Assembly: GCA_024227235.1 (NCBI GenBank)
Contig: JAAEKY010000068.1
Location: 1 to 34,127 of the forward strand
Reading direction: 5' to 3'
Source of the DNA: Desulfobacteraceae bacterium
GTDB lineage: Bacteria > Desulfobacterota > Desulfobacteria > Desulfobacterales > Desulfobacteraceae
DNA: 34,127 nucleotides
The notes under the pieces were generated by a model. That model made no database searches, was not told the DNA's origin, and saw nothing but the letters and a program-made list of their open reading frames with translations. The position numbers and the translations under genes were made by a program. Each line of letters begins with the position of its first letter. Position 1 is the stretch's first letter. Below, in pieces: positions 1-7,964 of this stretch.

Positions 1-329
1 TAGGATACTCAATCATTGGCATGTTAAAAAAGATGAATATTCCTTACGAGACTAGCCTCAGTACTCCTAATGATTTCAAAAAGTTAGCTGCTGGCCGAGT
101 AGATATAATATGTGCCATTGAAGATGTAGGCGATGGATTAATAAATCTTTATCCTGACAAATATAAAAACGTCGAGAAGATATTGCCATCTTTAAAAAAT
201 AAACCATACTACTTGATGCTCTCCAAGCAGTTTTCAGGAAGTAATCCTGATCTCGCCGAACTGCTATGGGACACGTTAGCAGAAGTCAGAGATTCTGAGG
301 AGCTACAGCAGATAAAGCTTAAGTATTAA
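1..329 (+). CDS. Periplasmic solute-binding protein, C-terminal part (5' end outside window)
   Basis: The frame is open from the first bases of the window, so the gene starts upstream and only about the last 108 residues are present. The visible segment (LAAGRVDIICAIEDVG, then a lysine-rich stretch and YYLMLSKQF, ending in a predicted helix) resembles the second lobe of SBP_bac_3-type extracellular solute-binding proteins, where 'GRVD' marks the sensor-like region that returns to lobe 1. Such proteins bind amino acids or similar small solutes for ABC transporters, or act as sensor domains. No transporter partner is visible downstream, so a stand-alone periplasmic protein of this fold is equally possible. 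The internal ATG at 21 is probably not the start, because codons upstream of it (encoding GYSIIG) continue the fold. Family assignment is moderate; the substrate cannot be told. Confidence 0.65.
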   Translation, partial: GYSIIGMLKKMNIPYETSLSTPNDFKKLAAGRVDIICAIEDVGDGLINLYPDKYKNVEKILPSLKNKPYYLMLSKQFSGSNPDLAELLWDTLAEVRDSEELQQIKLKY

Positions 330-602
330 GAAACACACCCCACCTCTATAGAGGGGAAGATAGTTCAAAGTTAAAAGTTCAAAAAAGAGAGGGCGGAAAA
401 TTGATTATATCAAAAATCAGCTGGGAAAGTTAAATTATGGCTTAATTTGAGTATAGGACACCTGTAATCCCTCAAGGCAATTTTAAAGATATCAGCTCCA
501 AAAGGTGTCAAATACTGAAATCTGGGATCCTGAATTGGCATAATCTAAATTTTTAACATATGCTAATTCAGGAATATAAACAGGTTCTATCTCAGGTGGA
601 TC
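330..602. other. Non-coding stretch after the solute-binding gene
   Basis: No convincing gene is seen here on either strand. A 12-bp perfect palindrome, CCTCTATAGAGG (343-354), lies just after the stop codon and may be part of a weak terminator, but no T-run follows. A longer inverted repeat sits at 528-573 and is listed separately. Confidence 0.5.
528..573. repeat. 15-bp inverted repeat, hairpin-forming
   Basis: TCCTGAATTGGCATA (528-542) is repeated in inverted orientation at 559-573 with one mismatch, leaving a 16-nt loop. It lies in a region without genes and upstream of the IS-like remnant. It could be a decayed terminator or the tip of a small mobile element; nothing in the sequence decides between these. 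Confidence 0.6.
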
Positions 603-752
603 ATGGTTTCGGATAACCAGGCAATTGTTGTTTCAAATGATTTCACAGAAGACTTTATAGGTGAATGTGAATACGAATATGATATTGGTATCTCGCTCTT
701 AACATCGATTGATTTTTTAAAATTTACCAAGGCCTTAAAGAATCACATTTAG
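603..752 (+). CDS. Small ORF of unknown function, possibly a gene remnant
   Basis: An ATG-started frame of 49 codons, rich in acidic residues (EDFIGECEYEYDIG), stops just before the IS21-like remnant. The frame is also open upstream to 567. No Shine-Dalgarno sequence stands out and no family is recognised. It is in the same reading frame as the leucine-rich-repeat gene beyond the element, but it does not show LRR periodicity, so a shared origin is doubtful. It may be a relic of a longer gene broken by the insertion. Confidence 0.25.
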   Translation: MVSDNQAIVVSNDFTEDFIGECEYEYDIGISLLTSIDFLKFTKALKNHI

Positions 753-770
753 AGGAATTGCCTGTAAGGC

Positions 771-963
771 TGTCAAACAGCGTTGAATATTGCCCCCTAT
801 CAGCGTCCAACTTTGACCCCATTAGGCAAAAAACGTGCGGCGCCTTTAAAAACCAAAAGGTATATGAATACTGGGTTTTCAATAAAAAAGTCTACTACTC
901 GGATAAATTTTTTCTGGGATCTATATCACGCTGACGAGGGTCAAAGTTGGACGCTGATTAACA
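771..963. mobile_element. IS21-like internally deleted element (MITE-sized remnant)
   Basis: The ends are inverted repeats. The left end begins TGTCAAACAGCGTTGAATA and the complement of the right end begins TGTTAATCAGCGTCCAACTT. The left end carries a second, inner copy (CAGCGTCCAACTTTGACCCC, 801-820) that matches the complement of 938-956 over 19 bases. Multiple repeated CAGCGT..TTGACCCC blocks at TGT/ACA-bounded ends are characteristic of IS21-family elements (family knowledge). The 193-bp interior is too short for istA/istB. The flanks read CTGTAAGGC (762-770) and CTGGAAGGC (964-972), a possible 9-bp target duplication with one mismatch. The short frame spanning it is probably not a gene. 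Confidence 0.7.
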
Positions 964-1749
964 CTGGAAGGCCTTGAAAATTTAGATTATATTAATGATG
1001 TTACTATCAAGTACAACGATTCGCTGACAAGCTTGAAACCCCTGGAAAGGCATAAATTGGTAAATAATCTGGAAATCAGTGGCAATAATTCACTTACGAA
1101 CCTGACAGATTTGCATAACCTGACGACTGTTCTTGGAAAGCTGAAGGTTAGAGGTTTTCCTTCCATGACAGATTTAAAATCTTTGGAAAATCTGAGGTTT
1201 GTTATTAATCTTGAAATTGATGGGTGGGATCTGGAAAGCCTTGATGGTTTAGGCAACCTGACATCCATTAACACTTTGAGTATCGGCGGAACCAGGAGTC
1301 TGAGCGGCCTGGAAAATTTGACTTTTGTAAATGATCTAATACTTTCTGATACCTATTACCTGGTAAATATGAGCGGCCTGGAAAATCTTGCCTCCATTGG
1401 CAGGAATCTTGAAATTATTAATAATTGGGGTCTGACCAGCCTGAGCGGACTTGAAAACCTTGTTTCCATTGGTGGAGAACTGGAAATTTTTCTTAATGAT
1501 GAATTGATACGTCTGACCGGTTTACAAAAATTGACTTTCATTGGCGGTAATCTATTCATTTACAACAATCGGAGCCTGGAGCAATTGGATTTAAAAAATC
1601 TTTGCTTTGTTGGCAAAAATATTTCCACATTTGCCAATTCCCTTTGTGATTCAGAACTAACTCATCTGATCAATCAGATAACCGCCTGCCCCGGAGGAGG
1701 ATTGGATGGAAATGATCATACCCGTTGGGATAGAGATTGTACAGAGTGA
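964..1749 (+). pseudogene. Leucine-rich-repeat protein, 5' end lost at IS-like element
   Basis: The frame runs from the edge of the IS21-like remnant to 1749 and consists almost wholly of about nine 22-24-residue repeats of the form SLSGLENLxSIGGxLEIxxN. This resembles the bacterial versions of the receptor L-domain/LRR fold. These proteins are usually secreted or surface-exposed and mediate binding, but here no signal peptide is present because the N-terminus is missing. The repeats already run at full register at the element border (LEGLENLDYINDV), and the first start-like codon, TTG at 1033, lies inside a repeat without a ribosome binding site. The C-terminus has a short cap with Cys residues (ACPGGGLDGN...RDC). 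I read it as a truncated remnant, although an expressed fragment cannot be excluded. Confidence 0.7.
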
Positions 1750-2045
1750 TATGCTGTTTTCCATTTTGGCAATGAAAAAATTTTAAAAGAATAATTTATC
1801 TCAAATTTGCTTGGGTTTATCCTGATCCTCTCATTTCTCATGATGCGTGACGTGATGGGAAAGGTATGCCTAACATGGAATTGATGACCGTTTAGCGTGG
1901 AGAATGAATAAAATAAATTTTAGAGATACAAAGTTCATCAGTATTTAATATCAGAGGCCATTTTTGATAAGATTTTGGTATAGATTTCAATAAAAAATAG
2001 AGTTGGAGCTTTTTCTACAGACTCGTTAGACAAGGTATACATGCC

Positions 2046-2729
2046 ATGATAGAGAATAGAACAGATGGGAAAAAGGGGCTTTACATCCTGGCTGTCGTCA
2101 TATTGGTTAGTCCGTTTTATTTGAATGATTTTGCAAACTTTTATGTCAAAAACTGGCGTTGGTGGTTGTGTGTAGACTATGCCGGGGTGAAGTTTATTCC
2201 CTGCCTAATTGCGGTTTGGTTGATCCACAGCAAGAAAATGCTGGCCTCGGAGTTCGGTCTAAAAACTCAATCAACGCTGTCATCCCTACTGGTATTTCTC
2301 ATTCTGGTACTTGTTGGTACGGTAATTGATCAAAATGGGTATCAGGTAATAGAGAAACTCCCCGGCTACCCGCCACTTGGTAGAATGCCGGCAATTACGA
2401 ACCCTGTCTGGAATTGGATAGACCTTACGTTTGGGCTATTAATGGTGGGAGTATGTGAAGAACTTGTTTTTCGAGGTTTCATGCACACATTCATCAACAA
2501 TTTCACAAAAAATCCGTGTGCCATCATTGTAATTTCCTCAGTTGCTTTTGGCCTCATTCACTGGAGCCTTGGTATTCATGCTGTAATTATCACATCAATT
2601 ATCGGCGCAATTTTCATGATTGCATATCTGATAACGCGGTCTTTGCCGGCAATCATGCTGGCTCATTTTGCAATCAACTTCATCGACTATGCCGGCGTTA
2701 TTCCCAAGGCAATATTCAAATTCATATGA
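2046..2729 (+). CDS. CPBP-family intramembrane glutamic endopeptidase (CAAX protease-like)
   Basis: This 227-residue membrane protein carries the three hallmark motifs of the CPBP/Rce1-like family: EELVFR (Glu138-Glu139 and Arg143), FGLIH (Phe168, His172) and HFAIN (His207, Asn211). The Glu and His residues form the active site inside the membrane. Six or more hydrophobic segments are visible, for example residues 12-24, 50-60, 80-95, 128-137, 160-195 and 200-212. Family members act as prenyl-protein-type proteases, bacteriocin self-immunity proteins or maturases; the substrate here is unknown. An ATG at 2041 runs directly into a stop, which leaves 2046 as the start, with AAGGTA about 8 bases upstream. 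It stands alone between two mobile-element remnants. Confidence 0.85.
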   Translation: MIENRTDGKKGLYILAVVILVSPFYLNDFANFYVKNWRWWLCVDYAGVKFIPCLIAVWLIHSKKMLASEFGLKTQSTLSSLLVFLILVLVGTVIDQNGYQVIEKLPGYPPLGRMPAITNPVWNWIDLTFGLLMVGVCEELVFRGFMHTFINNFTKNPCAIIVISSVAFGLIHWSLGIHAVIITSIIGAIFMIAYLITRSLPAIMLAHFAINFIDYAGVIPKAIFKFI

Positions 2730-2812
2730 CAAAAAAATGAAGCATTTGGAGGACGCGATAGCAAATTTCAACAATCCAAATAAACTCGTTGCGACAGGAA
2801 GTCGTTTTTAAT

Positions 2813-2956
2813 AGAGACCTTCGAATAATGTTCAATTTTGTTTTATTGCAAGGAAGATTAAAATTATAACCGGAGGAATATATTGTATATTTTGAGGATT
2901 ATCATTTTCATATTCCGTGGCAATTGGGCGAAAGGGGGCATTATTCAAAGGTCTCT
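2813..2956. mobile_element. 144-bp MITE-like element with 18-bp inverted repeats and 3-bp target duplication
   Basis: The left end AGAGACCTTCGAATAATG (2813-2830) is matched in inverted orientation at 2939-2956 with one mismatch. Both ends are flanked by AAT (2810-2812 and 2957-2959), consistent with a 3-bp target duplication. No ORF fits inside. GAGACCTTTGAA-type ends with very short duplications recall IS5-group elements, but that assignment is inference. A single further copy of the end is at 26392-26409. Confidence 0.7.
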
Positions 2957-3033
2957 AATAATGTTGGGCTCAACCCAACCTGCCTTATTACCGGCAGTTT
3001 TCTAACCCGGTATGCATGACCAGTAATGGGTTT

Positions 3034-3639
3034 GTGTGAAGTCCGGATGACAATGAAACCCTTGATCTATGGCCGGGAGAGAGAATCGTGAGAGGACCTC
3101 AACTTTGGGAGCATCAACCTGGATGGGAGATAGGAACAGTGGTACGCGTAATATATGTAAACTGTTAATAAACATCGTTATTTGGGGCAGGCCAAAGATG
3201 TTCTGTCAGGCCTGGGCCAAAAGGCAAGAAGGGCTGGTTGAAGTGTTTGTGTTTCACTTCACGTAATCGTTTGATCCCTCCGGCGGACAGACAGACGCTA
3301 ACCCATTGTGTGTTGAAAGTGGAACTTGGTAAGCCAGTATCTTTCCTTCTTCAGAAGGAAAGCTGGCTGCAAGGCTGGCCTATGGGGGTGCGGGTAGAAG
3401 AAAGCTGGAAAAAGCGAAGGCTGATCTGTAATGGAGGCCATGCATGACCGGGTGGAACAGGCCCTTGATTTATTAGGGCTTGATCCGATATCTGAAACCA
3501 CCGCTGATCATCATTCATATGGATTCAGGAAAGTACGGTCGTCCCAGGATGCCATGGGTGCTATTTATAATGCGTTGAAACGGAAAGGTAGTGCGGTTCT
3601 TAAGGGGCTTGGGGCTGACAACAGCCCCGGCTACCCGAC
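3034..3639 (+). mobile_element. Degenerate, internally deleted group II intron
   Basis: A short reverse-transcriptase reading frame (see next entry) lies between sequence resembling group II intron ribozyme 5' domains and a 3' terminus ending in CCCCGGCTACCCGAC (3625-3639). That terminus, preceded by GTGCGGTTCTTAAGGGGC, matches the end of domain V plus domain VI in bacterial group II introns, which close with ...CTACCCGAY. A GUGUG-like 5' end is present at 3034. The RT frame runs directly into the domain V 3' strand, so most of the maturase, the DNA-binding part and the first half of domain V are deleted. The intron can hardly splice or move on its own. The 5' boundary is a guess; the 3' boundary is better supported. 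Confidence 0.65.
3431..3600 (+). pseudogene. Group II intron reverse transcriptase/maturase fragment
   Basis: About 55 residues are recognisable, with the block LDPISETTADHHSYGFRKVR followed by SSQDAM and LKRKGSA. This corresponds to the fingers/palm region of LtrA-type intron reverse transcriptases, where the usual form is 'LDPIAETTADPNSYGFRxxRSxxDA'. The catalytic YxDD motif, the X/thumb domain and any HNH endonuclease domain are absent, because the frame passes into intron domain V after KRKGSA. The N-terminal RT blocks are also missing. It cannot encode an active enzyme. Confidence 0.75.
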
Positions 3640-3723
3640 GATACAAATTCTGCTGCACTTCATTTGTACCGGTTATTTGAGGTGTTCTACTCGTAAGGTA
3701 AGATAAAAATACTTTATAATTTT

Positions 3724-4578
3724 TTATTTTAATCTAACGGTATAGAATCGATTATAAACCAGCGTTAAAACAAGGGCGAAGACAATTGATATAATGCCAA
3801 TTAGAACATCATAATAAACCGGGGCAGTTAATGACAGGCGTATCAAAAGGGTAGATAATGCATATCCGGAATTTCTGAATACTGCAGGAAACTGGGGTAA
3901 AAAGGATTGGGCAATCAAAACAAGAAGAATGTCGCTAAAAATTAGTATTGTATAAAAATAATGAAAGAAATCAAATTGTGCCCCGCCATTAATCATAAGC
4001 CATCCATCATAACCACCCAAACAGACAAAGATGATAAATATTAGAAAAGCGACCATTTTTTTTAAATTGATGAACTGATTCAACGATGGCCCAGGAGAAA
4101 GTACTTTATCTAAATTTTTGCGCAGCAAGAGATAGACACCCAAGAGAGCAAAGATGGCCACTGCCCCGCCACCATAAGCAAGAATGTGCCAAAGTACATC
4201 ATGATGCCCGCTGATATCGATCGGCTCCGGTAGTTTTGATAATTCCTTAAAGGAGTTTCGCAAGAATATCAATGCCAGTATTTCAAATTGTTTGCCAAGG
4301 GCCTTGGACATTGAACTTGGAAGTGCAAAAATCAAACTGACCACTTCTAGGATAAGAACCAGCGAAAACGCCAGGTTGATTGCAAGATAATGACTTGTAG
4401 GGACCATGGAATTAAAGGGAACAGGTAACCATCCCTGTCGGCTGATTTCGATTATCCCAAGAGACATTATAAAAATTACAACAAGCAAAACAGAAACAAA
4501 CCGATGGGTTTCCTCTTTTTCCCAAAATATATGTATTGCGTCAAATTTGCTTGAAAGTAATTTAGCTAGTCTGTTCAC
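3724..4578 (-). CDS. Multi-pass membrane protein of unknown function
   Basis: The 284-residue product has about seven hydrophobic segments: near residues 26-46, 64-86, 128-150, 170-190, 200-222, 233-250 and 253-276. A conserved-looking cytoplasmic loop (SKALGKQFEILALIFLRNSF) follows the second. A glycine cluster (YGGGAVAIFALLG) and charged residues between segments 2 and 3 suggest more than a simple anchor. The start is GTG at 4578, with GGAA about 4 bases upstream on the coding strand. I do not recognise a named family. A channel or a membrane-embedded sensor would be conceivable, but the sequence gives no proof. It is transcribed alone, convergent with the intron remnant. Confidence 0.7.
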   Translation of the reverse strand: MNRLAKLLSSKFDAIHIFWEKEETHRFVSVLLVVIFIMSLGIIEISRQGWLPVPFNSMVPTSHYLAINLAFSLVLILEVVSLIFALPSSMSKALGKQFEILALIFLRNSFKELSKLPEPIDISGHHDVLWHILAYGGGAVAIFALLGVYLLLRKNLDKVLSPGPSLNQFINLKKMVAFLIFIIFVCLGGYDGWLMINGGAQFDFFHYFYTILIFSDILLVLIAQSFLPQFPAVFRNSGYALSTLLIRLSLTAPVYYDVLIGIISIVFALVLTLVYNRFYTVRLK

Positions 4579-4807
4579 TTTATTCCTTGTATGCGTATTT
4601 AATATTTTAATGATTCTATCAGGATATTTTTTTTTCTGTCAAGTATCACAGGCGAATACTAAAATCAGGGAGTTCCAAATAATCTTAGGGAAAAAATATT
4701 TTCAATGATGATCTTTTCCCGAAAAGTTAGATTTGAAGTTATGATCCTCCCTCAAAAAACTGGAGATTGAGTTAAACTATTTTTTTTAGGGCGAAGGCGA
4801 TATTCAT

Positions 4808-5083
4808 CTAATAGACTTCATTATGATGTCCAACATTCACTAAAATGATTTCTTTTTTGAGAATAATGAATTCAAGCGTAATCCTATAGGAGATATTAAT
4901 AGAAATTGAATGCAGATCTTTCAATTTTCCTTTTAACGAATGAAGTCGCAAAGAAGGATGATTCGGATCTATTTCTAAGAGCTTAAGTGTTTTTTTATAT
5001 TGAGATATTAAATCAGGATGTTTTTTTACAAATTTTGAAGCCCGTTTAATATAACTATCTGTATAGATAAGGTTATAAGTCAT
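4808..5083 (-). CDS. RelE/YafQ-like type II toxin (mRNA interferase)
   Basis: This 91-residue protein has the RelE/ParE-superfamily pattern: an N-terminal strand (YNLIYTDSYIKRASKFVKKHP), a helical pair, the 'HSLKGKLKDLHSISINISYRI' core with basic residues (Arg70 in the SYRI strand), and a closing strand ending VGHHNEVY. Toxins of this YafQ/RelE subgroup cut mRNA in the ribosomal A site; the terminal His residues fit that activity. The start ATG overlaps the stop codon of the upstream antitoxin by one base (TAATG), so the two are translationally coupled. The pair forms a compact antitoxin-first operon. Confidence 0.85.
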   Translation of the reverse strand: MTYNLIYTDSYIKRASKFVKKHPDLISQYKKTLKLLEIDPNHPSLRLHSLKGKLKDLHSISINISYRITLEFIILKKEIILVNVGHHNEVY

Positions 5084-5331
5084 TATGTAATTCTTTTGAT
5101 ATGAGCGTCAACATCTTCTGTGATATAATTTCCAGATTGATAATCAGCTTTTGCCTGGTGCAATGCAGCATCAAGTTCACATTCTCGTAAATAATTATAA
5201 TGTTTCATATCCATTACAACAAATTTTTCTTTACCGCGAACTGTAATTACCAACTCTTGATCTTTCAAAAGATTGTTCTGGATTGCAGAAACTCCCTTTG
5301 TTTTGATCTGATTAGCTGTGATAGTATTCAT
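5083..5331 (-). CDS. Phd/YefM-family antitoxin
   Basis: An 82-residue protein starting MNTITANQIKTKGVSAIQ, with the Phd/YefM pattern: an N-terminal strand, an 'LLKDQELVITVRGKEKFVVM' hairpin, and an acidic, flexible C-terminus (QSGNYITEDVDAHIKRIT) that would wrap the toxin. The start at 5331 is preferred over an upstream in-frame ATG at 5397, because GTGAGGGTT lies about 6 bases before it and the extra 22 residues are hydrophobic and unlike the family. Phd/YefM proteins also bind their own promoter and repress the operon. It precedes the toxin gene with a 1-base overlap. Confidence 0.85.
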   Translation of the reverse strand: MNTITANQIKTKGVSAIQNNLLKDQELVITVRGKEKFVVMDMKHYNYLRECELDAALHQAKADYQSGNYITEDVDAHIKRIT

Positions 5332-5587
5332 AATAACCCTCACTTTAGAATTCAAAATTACTATTAATAATACTATATATAATACTTTTTGCAACACGTA
5401 TCAAGCCTAACTACTAAATTTCAGTGACTACAAAAAACAAAACTATTTAAAACAAAATGTTGGAAAAAGTACATGAAAAATGTAATCACTGCCCTTCAAA
5501 AAGTACTTATTTGCAGACGCGTTAAAATTATGATTGATATAGTCATGACTGGAAGAAAATGAACCTGAATCATCGAGCTATGAAAAA

Positions 5588-5838
5588 ATGCAACTGCTGG
5601 ACATACTCGAGAGTCAAACTGATCCTATTGAAGAGATAAAAGATGCCCGGGACTTTGGAAACAAAGACACCATCAGAGAATCTTTGAAGAAATATTAAGA
5701 TTAGACAAAGAGTACCAGGAATTGTTCGAGACGTATGAAAAAGAGTTGCCGAATTTTGACAGGAATGAGATAAACAGGAAACACTTTAAGATAATTAAAA
5801 GCCTGCCTAACTTTAATAGGTTGATGCAATCTGATTGA
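5588..5838 (+). pseudogene. Decayed small gene of unknown family, apparently frameshifted
   Basis: Two short open stretches in different frames appear to belong together. The first (ATG 5588 to stop 5698) reads MQLLDILESQTDPIEEIKDA and continues to RESLKKY. The second, in another frame up to the stop at 5836-5838, reads EEILRLDKEYQELFETYEKE and then LPNFDRNEINRKHFKIIKSL, ending NRLMQSD. Both are charged and helical and overlap around 5680-5698, as expected of a single helical protein split by one indel. No family is recognised and no ribosome binding site is clear. It could equally be two chance ORFs. Confidence 0.3.
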
Positions 5839-5846
5839 TTTGATAT

Positions 5847-5871
5847 GGGGTTGGGCCGTGGGCCCAGCCCC
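5847..5871. other. Strong GC-rich hairpin without T-run
   Basis: GGGGTTGGGCC (5847-5857) and GGCCCAGCCCC (5861-5871) form an 11-bp stem with one G-U pair and a 3-base loop. It lies 91 bases before the reductive-dehalogenase-like gene. No T-tract follows in either direction, so it may be a leader structure or mRNA end-stabiliser rather than a classic terminator. Confidence 0.6.
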
Positions 5872-5961
5872 ATGCACTTCAAAACCGGATAGCCCAGATT
5901 TTATAGATAAGATGAATAAACCCTTAATAAACAGAAAATATTTGAAGAAACGAGTAGTATA

Positions 5962-7101
5962 ATGAAATATGTTAAAGAACCAACCTATACGCAATTCATA
6001 ACAGGAGATATACCAAGGTTTGACGACCGTAATACTGCATTCAGCAAGGGGCACCGCGAAGGGAATAAATATACTTCTATGCATAATCAATGTGTAGAAA
6101 ATCTAAAGAAATGCAAAAAAGGAAAAACTGTCATTGATGCGGCCACATTTTCAGCAGGCGCCACTGTCGATTATGTTGTCAGAAGAAACCTTTTGGGCCG
6201 TGAAATAGTCCCTGTATATAATACTGTTCACAGATTAAAAACCCCAGATCCTAAAAAAATATCTCGTATTGTGAAAGAAAAAGCCCAGTGGATCGGGGCA
6301 GATCTTGTGGGGATTGCAAAAACAGATCCCCGTTGGATTTATACCCACTGGGGAGAGCAAAATGTCCGATACTCCCAGGCCGCTGAAGTGGGTGATCCAA
6401 TCGAGATTGCAGAAAATTATCCTTATGTGATCGTCATGGCACATGAAATGGGTTATGAGATAGTGAGAAGGAGTCCTGCTGTGGAAGCTGATACGGATAT
6501 TGAGTATTCGAGAGGCGCCTGGTGTTCAGCATCCCTTGCTACGTTTATTGCCGAATTAGGATATCGGGCGATACCGGCTGTGAACGAAATCGGGATCAAC
6601 GTACCTCTGGCTGTTGATGCAGGTCTGGGAGAAGCAGGGAGGAACGGACAACTGATCACACGGGATTATGGTCCACGGGTTCGGATCAGTAAAGTTTTTA
6701 CAAATCTTCCTCTGGTATCGGACACGCCCATTGATATCGGGGTACAAAAATTTTGTGAGGTATGTGAGTTGTGCAGTATTTATTGTCCAAGCAAATCTTT
6801 AATGAAGAAAGAAAGAACAGATCAGCCTTGGAATCTCCACAATGTTCCAGGCATGTTAAAATGGCCTATCAAAGCCATGCAATGTCTTGATTTCTGGGTA
6901 AAAAATGGGAATCACTGCTCGGTCTGTATCCGTGTCTGTCCCTGGAACAAGCCAAATAACTTGCTTCATAAGTTTGTCCGTTTTTTTGTGGAACGTAATA
7001 TTATGAACAAAACCATCGTATATTTCGATCAAGCGCTGGGTTATGGAAAACAAGCAAAAGATATAGGGTACGGTATTGATACTCACCTCGAAAATCGATA
7101 A
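5962..7101 (+). CDS. Reductive-dehalogenase-like iron-sulfur/corrinoid protein, no Tat signal
   Basis: The 379-residue protein shows the C-terminal core of RdhA-type reductive dehalogenases: 'NEIGINVPLAVDAGLGEAGR', then NGQLITRDYGPRVRISKVF and TNLPL, followed by Cys265-Cys268-Cys271-Cys275-Pro and a second cluster formed by Cys308, Cys319, Cys322 and Cys326-Pro-Trp. In the family the N-terminal part binds a corrinoid and the cysteines hold two [4Fe-4S] clusters. The usual Tat signal (RRxF) is absent and no rdhB membrane anchor gene follows. A cytoplasmic enzyme is therefore expected, acting on halogenated compounds or on another reducible substrate. QueG-like epoxyqueuosine reductases share the fold, but the 'GEAGRxGxLITxxYGPRVR' block favours RdhA. 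No strong ribosome binding site precedes ATG 5962. Confidence 0.8.
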   Translation: MKYVKEPTYTQFITGDIPRFDDRNTAFSKGHREGNKYTSMHNQCVENLKKCKKGKTVIDAATFSAGATVDYVVRRNLLGREIVPVYNTVHRLKTPDPKKISRIVKEKAQWIGADLVGIAKTDPRWIYTHWGEQNVRYSQAAEVGDPIEIAENYPYVIVMAHEMGYEIVRRSPAVEADTDIEYSRGAWCSASLATFIAELGYRAIPAVNEIGINVPLAVDAGLGEAGRNGQLITRDYGPRVRISKVFTNLPLVSDTPIDIGVQKFCEVCELCSIYCPSKSLMKKERTDQPWNLHNVPGMLKWPIKAMQCLDFWVKNGNHCSVCIRVCPWNKPNNLLHKFVRFFVERNIMNKTIVYFDQALGYGKQAKDIGYGIDTHLENR

Positions 7102-7273
7102 TAAGGAAGATCATATTCTATACAATTGGGATTGGACCGAGATGATTATAATAGATGGGGGATCTCCCTTAGTGTCTATGGGCATTTCAACAGCGCTTAT
7201 TTCGAAGGTACTTAATTATTAACAAATGAACTGCTTGCGGATAAAACAGTCCTTAAAAGACTGAGAGTTTAAA

Positions 7274-7777
7274 ATGGGTAGATGGCGTCCTCCTAGAGAA
7301 AAAGGTTCCAAGTATATCACCCCGGAAGGTGCTCGAAAATTAACTGAAGAGCTTCAGTACTTGTGGAAAATTGAGCGGCCACAGGTGACCGATAGAGTTA
7401 CGAAGGCTGCCGCACAAGGTGATCGCAGCGAAAATGCCGAATACATTTATGGCAAGAAACGCTTGCGAGAAATTGATAGCAGGGTTCGATTTTTAACGAA
7501 CCGTCTCGATGGAATGAATGTAGTCAATCATATTCCTGATGATCAGGATAAAGTTTATTTTGGTGCTTTTGTTACCCTCGAGGATGAAGAAGGAGACGAG
7601 GTCGAATATCGTATCGTTGGACCCGACGAGTTTAATGTTGTTGACGGGAAACTTAGTATGGATTCGCCCCTAGGGAAAGCAGTATTAGGAAAACGAGTAG
7701 AAGATAAAATCAAGGTTGCGTCACCAAAAGGAATGACAGTTTTTTATATATCTGAGATTCGTTATTTTGAAAAATAA
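7274..7777 (+). CDS. greB: Transcription elongation factor GreB
   Basis: A 167-residue GreA/GreB-type protein of the length expected for the family. It opens with the GreB-specific 'YITPEGARKLTEELQYLW', followed by a coiled coil whose tip carries the acidic catalytic residues (the GDRSENAEYIYGKKRLREID region, residues about 49-68). The C-terminal FKBP-like domain reads VTLEDEEGDEVEYRIVGPDE and then SPLGKAVLGK. GreB inserts its coiled coil into the secondary channel of RNA polymerase and stimulates cleavage of backtracked transcripts. The extra N-terminal GRWRPPREKGSK and the 'LWxxERPxV' segment favour GreB over GreA. It appears monocistronic and its start has only a weak GAGAG upstream. Confidence 0.93.
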   Translation: MGRWRPPREKGSKYITPEGARKLTEELQYLWKIERPQVTDRVTKAAAQGDRSENAEYIYGKKRLREIDSRVRFLTNRLDGMNVVNHIPDDQDKVYFGAFVTLEDEEGDEVEYRIVGPDEFNVVDGKLSMDSPLGKAVLGKRVEDKIKVASPKGMTVFYISEIRYFEK

Positions 7778-7964
7778 TCATTATAAATTGTCTCATAGAA
7801 ACACTTGGTTTTATTGAAGTCATTAGAGGTCTGGGGGCACCTTATTTAATTCCAACAATCAAAATACTGACGAATGAGTCGCCCATTTCAATAGTTGTAT
7901 CTACCTTTAAAGTTCCAGGCCGGTTACTTTTCGAGTTAATTTCATTAAAAGAGAGGAAAAAGTC

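Noticed and set aside
783..977. 64-codon ORF
   Set aside because: It runs across both inverted repeats of the IS21-like remnant and has no family resemblance; it is a by-product of the element.
1863..1900. GCCTAAC...GTTTAGC as a short attC
   Set aside because: The arms are too short and hardly pair, and no cassette-like gene boundary is present.
5405..5527. attC-like boxes GCCTAAC and GTTAAAA flanking 110 bases next to the Phd/RelE module
   Set aside because: The outer boxes fit the consensus in either orientation, but the L arms do not pair in the right positions and the AATGCACT arm seen in the other sites is missing. It may be chance in AT-rich DNA.
7780..7964. Open frame between greB and the kinase gene
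   Set aside because: It has no start codon or recognisable domain and overlaps the kinase start out of frame. I see no PAS or sensor domain in it.
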